This document shows, one piece after another, positions 7,606 through 12,633 of a stretch of DNA of 12,633 nucleotides. A program made the translations under genes and the position numbers. Origin of the DNA: Halanaerobiales bacterium. Its GTDB lineage: Bacteria; Bacillota; Halanaerobiia; Halanaerobiales; M55B127. A model generated the notes under the pieces. It made no database searches, was not told the origin of the DNA, and saw nothing but the letters and a program-made list of their open reading frames with translations. The stretch covers positions 1 through 12,633 of the forward strand of contig JAIPEV010000036.1 in NCBI GenBank assembly GCA_021736965.1, given 5' to 3'. Each line of letters starts with the position of its first letter. The stretch's first letter is position 1.

Positions 7606-8976
7606 GTGAAGATATTTAACTTTAACTTTTTAGATGATTGGAGAACAAAAATATACTATATCCCAGTAGTTTATAGTATCTATGCCTTAATATTAGCAAT
7701 AATTGTGATTTTATTTGATAGTGGCTATCAATCATATTTGGCACAGTATTTACCTCAGATATTTTTTACATCTTTTGAGATAGCAAAAACGATACTATCT
7801 ACAATTGCAGGTTCATTACTCTCTGTTTTCACAATATCATTTTCAATTATCATGGTTGTCTTAACAACCTATTCAACACAGTTTTCACCACGAACACTTC
7901 AGGACTTTTTAAAGTCTGAACTTACCTTAAAAACTTTGGGTGTTTTTATTGGTGGTTTTATCTATTCAATAATAACTCTATTGTTTTTATACAAGGATGG
8001 GAATTCCGTTTTCTTATCAGCAGGAATTGGAGTCGTTATAGTTATAATTTGTATAATATACTTTATGATTTTTATTAACCATGTAGCACAGTCAATCCAA
8101 GTTAACTTACTAATTGATACACTTACTACAGAGATTTTAGATTTAGTAGATAATGTAAAAGATTTTAATGAAACACATGAAAATATTAGAAATGATCCTC
8201 CTGATAATCTTGAGCATATATTCGAAAAGGATAAATTCAGTATATATTCAAATCAGGTTGGATTTATTAGAGATATAAATGATCTTAAACTTTCAAATTT
8301 TGCTGATCAACATAACATTATTATAAATGCTGAAAAGATGATAGGTGATTATGTAACAAAAAATTCCAAGGTGTTTACTATATATTATGATCTGAATGAA
8401 ATTAGTGACAAAGTTCTAACTGAAGATAAAAAGTTAGATGAAAAGTTTTTAGATAAATGTCTTGATTATATTCTTATTGGAAAAGAAAGAAACAAATCAA
8501 AAGACATTGAATTTGGTTTACAGAAGTTAACTGAAGTTGCGTTAAGAGCAATTTCACCTGGTATTAATGATCCAAATACTGCAATATTTTGTATTAAACA
8601 AGCGGGTATGGTTTTAGACAGACTTGCTAAAGCAGACATTGAAAATACCTATTATTATAATAAAGAAAATCAACTCACTTTGATCTTTGAGGATGTCAGT
8701 TTTGACTATCTATTATACAAGACATTTTATCAGTTGAGATATTACTCAATGAGAGATGTATCAGTAGCTGCTTCTATTTTAGAGGCCTTAATTATTATTG
8801 CAGAAGGTAATGATCAAAAGATTAAAGATATTAGTTGGGATTTTGGTAATTACATTGTAAAGGGTTTTGATCAAAATATATTGGAAGATTTAGATAAAGA
8901 ATATATGAATAAGAAGATAGAAGAGTTGGCTGAGATGACAAAAAAATCTAAGGGATCCGGCATATATTTTGATTAA
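7606..8976 (+). CDS. DUF2254 family membrane protein
   Basis: A 456-residue membrane protein with four predicted transmembrane segments in the N-terminal third (about 15-37, 65-88, 109-129 and 135-158) and a long soluble C-terminal part. The N-terminal core includes SLLSVFTISFSIIMVVLTTYS followed by TQFSPRTLQDFL (91-102), typical of DUF2254. The signature ALRAISPGINDPNTAI is at 312-327. The family has no firmly assigned biochemical function that I know of. The start is GTG 7606 with TGGAGGT at 7593-7599 six bases before it. A 73-base gap separates it from thrC, the largest since position 494, so a new transcription unit may start here, though no convincing promoter is visible. The P-type ATPase gene follows after 19 bases, suggesting a shared role in membrane or ion homeostasis; this is inference from position only. 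Confidence 0.85.
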   Translation: MKIFNFNFLDDWRTKIYYIPVVYSIYALILAIIVILFDSGYQSYLAQYLPQIFFTSFEIAKTILSTIAGSLLSVFTISFSIIMVVLTTYSTQFSPRTLQDFLKSELTLKTLGVFIGGFIYSIITLLFLYKDGNSVFLSAGIGVVIVIICIIYFMIFINHVAQSIQVNLLIDTLTTEILDLVDNVKDFNETHENIRNDPPDNLEHIFEKDKFSIYSNQVGFIRDINDLKLSNFADQHNIIINAEKMIGDYVTKNSKVFTIYYDLNEISDKVLTEDKKLDEKFLDKCLDYILIGKERNKSKDIEFGLQKLTEVALRAISPGINDPNTAIFCIKQAGMVLDRLAKADIENTYYYNKENQLTLIFEDVSFDYLLYKTFYQLRYYSMRDVSVAASILEALIIIAEGNDQKIKDISWDFGNYIVKGFDQNILEDLDKEYMNKKIEELAEMTKKSKGSGIYFD

Positions 8977-8980
8977 CCAA

Positions 8981-8988
8981 TGGAGGTG
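8981..8988 (+). promoter_or_regulatory. Ribosome binding site for the TTG start of the ATPase
   Basis: TGGAGGTG lies seven bases before TTG 8996. The GTG within it is out of frame with the ATPase, and the TTG gives the expected N-terminus of the family. Confidence 0.75.
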
Positions 8989-8995
8989 TATATAG

Positions 8996-11758
8996 TTGGC
9001 CAAATTAGACAAAGATTTTTATAAAAAATCAGTAAAAGAAAGTTTTAAAGTATTAGATACTTCTCTAAAAGGTCTAAGTAAAGAAGAAACAGAAAAAAGA
9101 CTTAATAAGTACGGTGAAAATAAACTTGTTAGATTAAAGAAAACACCAGAAATAATAAAATTTTTATTACAGTTTAGAGATGTTTTAATGATAATTCTGT
9201 TAGTAGCTGCAGCTATGTCTTTTATAATTCAAAACTATCGTGATGGTATTGTTATGTTAGTTATTGTAATAATAAATGGAATTATTGGATATTATCAAGA
9301 ACATAAGGCAGAGGCTATTATGGACTCTTTAGATAAGTTAGTTCAGTCTCCTTCCAAGGTTATAAGAGATGGAAGGACGATGGAATTAGATCAAAGAAAA
9401 CTTGTAGTTGGTGATATAGTTATCTTAGAAGAGGGGGATAAAATCCCTGCTGACTTAAGGATTATAGAGTCCTTTAATTTAAAAACCAATGATGTATCAC
9501 TGACCGGTGAATCACTACCACAAAATAAAAGCAGTAATAAGATGGAAGATGAAGTTTCTTTAGCAGACCGGGAAAATATTGCATATTTGGGAACAAATGT
9601 AGCTTCAGGTAGTGCAAAAGGTGTAGTAATCGCAACTGGAATGGATACTGAAATGGGTAAGATAGCAGATCTGACCCAAGGAGAAGAAAAGTCAAAATCT
9701 CCTTTGCAGATGGAACTACAGTCTGTTGCAAATAGAATTGCAATATTTGCTGTGATCATTGGTAGTATTCTCTTTTTTGTCAGTATTAGACAGGGTTTAG
9801 GCTTTAACTTTGCAATTATATATGGTTTAGGTATTGCAGTAGCTGTTGTACCACAAGCTTTACCAATGCAAATAACAGTGGCTTTAGCCCAAGGTGTTGC
9901 CAGACTCGCAGAAAAAAATGCTGTTGTAAAAAAACTGTCTTCAGTTGAAACTTTAGGTTCAACAAATGTTATCTCTACAGATAAAACTGGGACTTTAACC
10001 AAAAATGAAATGACAGTACAAAAGGTATACTATAACGATAAAGAGTATGATGTTACAGGTCTCGGTTATGAACCACGAGGTAAGATAATTGACCAAGATG
10101 GAAATGAGATTACTAATGAGAATATCGATCAACTTGAAATAATGTTTGATGCTGCCACAATGGCTTCCAATGCAGAAATACATCCACCTGATGATGAACA
10201 TCTAAGTTGGTATCCAATTGGAGATCCAACTGAAGCTGCTCTGATTACTTTGTCTACCAAAGTGGGTACAAGAGCACCAAATGAAGATGAAGAAAATCCT
10301 GAACTTCATCAGTTTGGGTTTGATTCTAAAAGAAAAAGGATGAGCTCTATTAGAAAGTTTGAAGATGGAGAATATCTTGCTATGAAAGGTGCATTAGATA
10401 GTGTTTTATCAATTAGTAAGTATATTTATAAAGATGGTAAAAAAGTAAAAATTACTGAAAAAGATAAAGAAAAGTATCAGAAATTAAATGAAAAATATTC
10501 TAAAAATGCAATGAGAGTTCTTTCGTTTGCATTTAGAAAATTAGGTCCAGAACACAAAGACTATGTATTAAAAGAGGTTGAAAAAGATGTTATATTCTTA
10601 GGAATTGTAGCAATGATTGATCCTCCTAAAGAAGGTGTCAGAGAATCAATAGAACAGGCTCATCAAGCTAAGATTGATACTTATATAATGACCGGTGATC
10701 ATGCGATTACAGCTGAGGCAATTGGTAGAGAAATCAATCTTGTTAGTCAAGATGAAGATGTTAAAGTAATTACCGGAAATGACTTTGACAAATTGGATGA
10801 TCAAGAGTTAAAAAATATTATGGATGAAAATGAAAGTGTGATTTTTTCCAGGGTTTCTCCTGAAAATAAATTAAGAATTGTTAAGAACTTAAAGGAACAA
10901 CAAAAAATTGTTGCAGTAACCGGTGATGGTGTAAATGATGCACCAGCTTTAAAAAGTGCTCATATTGGAGTTGCTATGGGTGGCATGGGTACAGACGTAT
11001 CAAAACAGGCTGCAGAACTCATCCTATTAGATGATAGCTTTCCCACCCTTGTTTATGCAATTCAGGAAGGTAGGACTATCTATAACAATCTTAAAAAAAC
11101 AGTTATTGCTTCTTTAACCAGTAATGGTGGTGAGTTAACAGTTGTTCTTTTAGGCTTATTAGGCGTCTCATTATTTAACTTTCCAGTTCCAATATTAGCA
11201 ATTCAGATACTCGCTATTGACTTACTAGCAGAGATACTACCTTTAACTGCTTTTACCTTTGATCCAGGTTCGAATGATATTATGAAGTCTCCACCTAGAA
11301 AACAAGATGAGCATATTGTAAATAAGAGATCATTTTCTGAAATCGCACTTTTTGGTTTATTAATGGGTGGGCTCGCTTTTTTGAATTTTTATCTATTTAA
11401 TAATAGGATGGGTATTAATATTACTGAGAACCAACAAGTTTACCCAAGGGCCACAACAATAACTTATTTAGTTATTGCCTTTACTCAATTAACAAATATT
11501 ATATCTAGAAGGTATAGTAAAGTAACTATATTTAATAAAAACTTTTTTTCTAACAAAAAGATGTTATACTCTTTAATCATATCGGTATTAATGATTGTGG
11601 TTGCAATTTATACACCGTTTATCAATCAATATTTAGGTTTTGCTCCTATCTACTTAATTGATTGGCTTTATATTATAGGATCTGCCATTATTTTCTTAGC
11701 AGCTCATGAAATACTAAAAATATATAAAAGGAGTAAGACTGCTAATATAAAAAATTGA
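8996..11758 (+). CDS. P2-type cation-transporting ATPase with altered ion site
   Basis: A 920-residue membrane pump with the full P2-type (SERCA/PMR1-like) layout: N-terminal cation ATPase domain, M1-M2 (about 60-100), actuator TGES 170-173, M3-M4 (about 248-300), phosphorylation site DKTGT with D329, KGA at 464-466 in the nucleotide domain, TGDHA at 566-570, hinge GDGVNDAP at 643-650, then M5-M10 from about 700. P-type pumps couple ATP hydrolysis via the phospho-Asp to ion export. The M4 motif is PQALP (286-290) rather than PEGLP, replacing the Glu that binds Ca2+ in SERCA. M5 keeps N710 and E713. In M6 the SERCA residues N796/T799/D800 correspond to D742/A745/E746. The ion is therefore uncertain; a plain Ca2+ label would be over-specific. 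It lies between a DUF2254 gene and a desulforedoxin gene, apparently in one operon. Confidence 0.93.
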   Translation: MAKLDKDFYKKSVKESFKVLDTSLKGLSKEETEKRLNKYGENKLVRLKKTPEIIKFLLQFRDVLMIILLVAAAMSFIIQNYRDGIVMLVIVIINGIIGYYQEHKAEAIMDSLDKLVQSPSKVIRDGRTMELDQRKLVVGDIVILEEGDKIPADLRIIESFNLKTNDVSLTGESLPQNKSSNKMEDEVSLADRENIAYLGTNVASGSAKGVVIATGMDTEMGKIADLTQGEEKSKSPLQMELQSVANRIAIFAVIIGSILFFVSIRQGLGFNFAIIYGLGIAVAVVPQALPMQITVALAQGVARLAEKNAVVKKLSSVETLGSTNVISTDKTGTLTKNEMTVQKVYYNDKEYDVTGLGYEPRGKIIDQDGNEITNENIDQLEIMFDAATMASNAEIHPPDDEHLSWYPIGDPTEAALITLSTKVGTRAPNEDEENPELHQFGFDSKRKRMSSIRKFEDGEYLAMKGALDSVLSISKYIYKDGKKVKITEKDKEKYQKLNEKYSKNAMRVLSFAFRKLGPEHKDYVLKEVEKDVIFLGIVAMIDPPKEGVRESIEQAHQAKIDTYIMTGDHAITAEAIGREINLVSQDEDVKVITGNDFDKLDDQELKNIMDENESVIFSRVSPENKLRIVKNLKEQQKIVAVTGDGVNDAPALKSAHIGVAMGGMGTDVSKQAAELILLDDSFPTLVYAIQEGRTIYNNLKKTVIASLTSNGGELTVVLLGLLGVSLFNFPVPILAIQILAIDLLAEILPLTAFTFDPGSNDIMKSPPRKQDEHIVNKRSFSEIALFGLLMGGLAFLNFYLFNNRMGINITENQQVYPRATTITYLVIAFTQLTNIISRRYSKVTIFNKNFFSNKKMLYSLIISVLMIVVAIYTPFINQYLGFAPIYLIDWLYIIGSAIIFLAAHEILKIYKRSKTANIKN

Positions 11759-11764
11759 GGAGGT
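11757..11764 (+). promoter_or_regulatory. Ribosome binding site of the desulforedoxin gene
   Basis: GAGGAGGT overlaps the TGA stop of the ATPase and lies six bases before ATG 11771. It is a near-ideal site, supporting real translation of the 40-codon gene and close coupling to the ATPase. Confidence 0.85.
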
Positions 11765-11770
11765 AAAAAA

Positions 11771-11893
11771 ATGAATGTAAAAAAAGTAGGAGAAGTTTAC
11801 AGTTGTAGTGTATGTGGTAATGTTGTTGAAGTAAAAGAAGTAGGTGGCGGCGAATTAGTTTGTTGTGGTCAACCAATGGATTTAGAGAAGTAG
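11771..11893 (+). CDS. Desulforedoxin (stand-alone rubredoxin-like iron protein)
   Basis: A 40-residue protein that is essentially only a desulforedoxin domain. C12-x2-C15 in SCSVCGNVVEV and the adjacent pair C31-C32 in ELVCCGQPM supply the four ligands of a mononuclear Fe(Cys)4 site. In desulforedoxin the unequal Cys-x-x-Cys/Cys-Cys spacing distorts the site, and the protein is a dimer. The GGGELVCCG core closely resembles Desulfovibrio gigas desulforedoxin and the N-terminal domain of desulfoferrodoxin. No superoxide-reductase domain follows: the TAG is clear and the next ~20 bases begin a hairpin. The probable role is an electron carrier, perhaps to superoxide reductase encoded elsewhere, in an anaerobe. 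It lies only 12 bases after the ATPase. The gene is short enough to be missed by many gene callers. Confidence 0.9.
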   Translation: MNVKKVGEVYSCSVCGNVVEVKEVGGGELVCCGQPMDLEK

Positions 11894-11937
11894 TAATAAT
11901 TAATACCCCTGTTTGAGTGCAGGGGTATTAACTATTA
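11894..11937 (+). terminator. Strong hairpin ending the DUF2254-ATPase-desulforedoxin unit
   Basis: TTAATACCCCTG (11900-11911) pairs perfectly with CAGGGGTATTAA (11920-11931) over 12 bases, with an eight-base loop. After one A/C mismatch, five further pairs extend it to 11894-11898 with 11933-11937. It starts one base after the desulforedoxin stop. There is no proper T tract after the stem (ACTATTATAAAA), so it may act as a weak terminator or an mRNA 3'-end stabiliser. Confidence 0.65.
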
Positions 11938-11951
11938 TAAAAATATAATAT

Positions 11952-11957
11952 AAGGAG
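11952..11957 (+). promoter_or_regulatory. Ribosome binding site for the TTG start of the CoA-binding protein
   Basis: AAGGAG lies eight bases before TTG 11966. The next in-frame ATG is nine codons later (11993), without a site of its own, so TTG is preferred. Confidence 0.65.
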
Positions 11958-11965
11958 CTAAAAAA

Positions 11966-12343
11966 TTGACTGTAAAAAAAGACACATTAAAGATGAAAAA
12001 TTGGGCTGTTGTTGGAGCTACTAATAAAAAGGAAAAGTATGGTTATAAGATAGTTAAAATTCTTAATGAAAATGATTATAATGTATTTCCAATTAATCCT
12101 TCTTTAGGTGATATTGATGGAATTAAAGTATATAAGAACTTATCTGAGATTAAAGAAGATATAGATGTTGTTGACATGGTTGTAAACCCACAGATTGGTA
12201 AAATTGTAATGAAAGAGATAAACAAATTAGGTATAAAAAATGTCTGGTTACAACCAGGAACCAGAAGTGATGAAATCAGAGAATATGCAAAAGAAAATGA
12301 TATTAATATTGTAGAAAGTTGTATTTATGCGACTTTAAAGTAG
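11966..12343 (+). CDS. CoA-binding-fold protein (CoA_binding_2, YccU-like)
   Basis: A 125-residue single-domain Rossmann-type protein. After the start comes a beta strand with WAVVGATNKKEKYGYKI (13-29), the nucleotide-binding turn of the CoA_binding_2 family. It is followed by FPINPSLGDIDGIKVY, a central VVDMVVNP strand, and the family-specific NVWLQPGTRSDE and ESCIYATL near the C-terminus. The family resembles the CoA-binding domain of succinyl-CoA synthetase, but single-domain members have no settled function. The start is TTG 11966. It lies downstream of the hairpin at 11894-11937, so it may be a separate transcription unit or read-through; a perfect TATAAT at 11944 is too close to the ribosome binding site to be its promoter. 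Glycerol kinase follows after 57 bases. Confidence 0.88.
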   Translation: MTVKKDTLKMKNWAVVGATNKKEKYGYKIVKILNENDYNVFPINPSLGDIDGIKVYKNLSEIKEDIDVVDMVVNPQIGKIVMKEINKLGIKNVWLQPGTRSDEIREYAKENDINIVESCIYATLK

Positions 12344-12386
12344 TTTTTAATTTAGACTGCTTATCTTTAAAATGACTACCTATATT

Positions 12387-12392
12387 GGGAGG
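12387..12392 (+). promoter_or_regulatory. Ribosome binding site of glpK
   Basis: GGGAGG lies eight bases before TTG 12401, which begins the conserved glycerol kinase N-terminus. This sets the start. Confidence 0.75.
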
Positions 12393-12400
12393 ATATTAAA

Positions 12401-12633
12401 TTGTCTAAATATATATTGGCAATTGATCAGGGTACGACCAGTACTCGTGCCTTTATCTTTAATCAAGATGGAAAGATTATTAATAAAGCACAAAAGGAGT
12501 TTACTCAGTACTATCCTAAACCGGGTTGGGTTGAACATGATCCAGAAGAAATCTGGAACTCAACGATTGGTGTAATTAATAAGGTAATAAAAAAGGCTAA
12601 AATAGCTTTTGGTCAAATTGACACAATTGGAAT
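12401..12633 (+). CDS. glpK: Glycerol kinase, N-terminal part (runs off the window)
   Basis: The first 77 codons of a FGGY-family kinase that phosphorylates glycerol to glycerol 3-phosphate in the cytoplasm. The N-terminal ATP-binding strand reads YILAIDQGTTSTRAFIF (4-20), with D9-Q10-G11-T12-T13, the phosphate-1 motif of glycerol kinase. It is followed by the highly typical EFTQYYPKPGWVEHDPEEIW (40-59). The E. coli-type substrate residues in the QRET motif would lie just beyond the right edge. The start is TTG 12401; translation in the other frames over this stretch gives nothing recognisable. The usual partners (glycerol facilitator, glycerol-3-phosphate dehydrogenase) are not visible and may lie downstream. 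No clear promoter can be picked in the 57 bases upstream. Confidence 0.95.
   Translation, partial: MSKYILAIDQGTTSTRAFIFNQDGKIINKAQKEFTQYYPKPGWVEHDPEEIWNSTIGVINKVIKKAKIAFGQIDTIG

Noticed and set aside
9391..10002. 203-codon open frame on the - strand within the ATPase gene
   Set aside because: It is antisense to the highly conserved actuator/phosphorylation region of the ATPase, has no ribosome binding site of note and encodes no recognisable domain.
11944..11949. Perfect TATAAT before the CoA-binding gene
   Set aside because: Transcription would start at or after the ribosome binding site (11952-11957), and there is no -35 box at the right distance.
12372..12575. 67-codon + strand frame beginning MTTYIG
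   Set aside because: It overlaps glycerol kinase in another frame; the glpK frame gives a clear family match.
1..12633. CRISPR array, tRNA, rRNA, complete insertion sequence, toxin-antitoxin or defence genes
   Set aside because: No regularly spaced repeats, no tRNA-like cloverleaf, and no transposase, integrase or known defence domains were seen in any frame.

Overview
The window is AT-rich, and every recognisable gene lies on the + strand, closely packed and preceded by strong GGAGG-type ribosome binding sites. Four of eleven starts are probably TTG and one is GTG. A SleB/CwlJ-type LysM cell-wall hydrolase, a stand-alone desulforedoxin and the short form of S-adenosylhomocysteine hydrolase point to a low-GC anaerobic Firmicute. 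A Halanaerobiales-like or clostridial anaerobe is my best guess, inferred from gene content and base composition rather than from any marker gene.

Region 1 (1-494) holds the C-terminal third of endonuclease IV (nfo), with stops in all frames just upstream of the homologous part. The preceding ~200-230 bases code for nothing recognisable, carry a run of inverted repeats and are locally more GC-rich than the genes. They look like the 3' end of an inserted structured element (intron, IS end or ncRNA) that I cannot name.

Region 2 (496-3852) encodes a DinG-type iron-sulfur helicase with an N-terminal JAMM/RadC-like domain, directly followed by a secreted LysM-LysM-SleB hydrolase. Region 3 (3863-7532) is a compact run: dUTPase, S-adenosylhomocysteine hydrolase, homoserine kinase, threonine synthase. 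The last two are consecutive steps from homoserine to threonine. The hydrolase releases homocysteine, so the run touches both branches of homoserine-derived amino-acid metabolism.

Region 4 (7606-11893) is a probable operon of a DUF2254 membrane protein, a P2-type cation ATPase with altered ion-site residues, and a 40-residue desulforedoxin. It ends in a long perfect hairpin at 11900-11931. Region 5 (11966-12633) has a small CoA-binding-fold protein and the first 77 codons of glycerol kinase, which runs off the right edge.

Most of the window is ordinary housekeeping. The points of interest are the unexplained structured insert in nfo, the JAMM-DinG fusion, and the DUF2254/ATPase/desulforedoxin cluster with its unusual ATPase ion site. 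I see no CRISPR array, tRNA, rRNA, complete mobile element or recognisable defence system.
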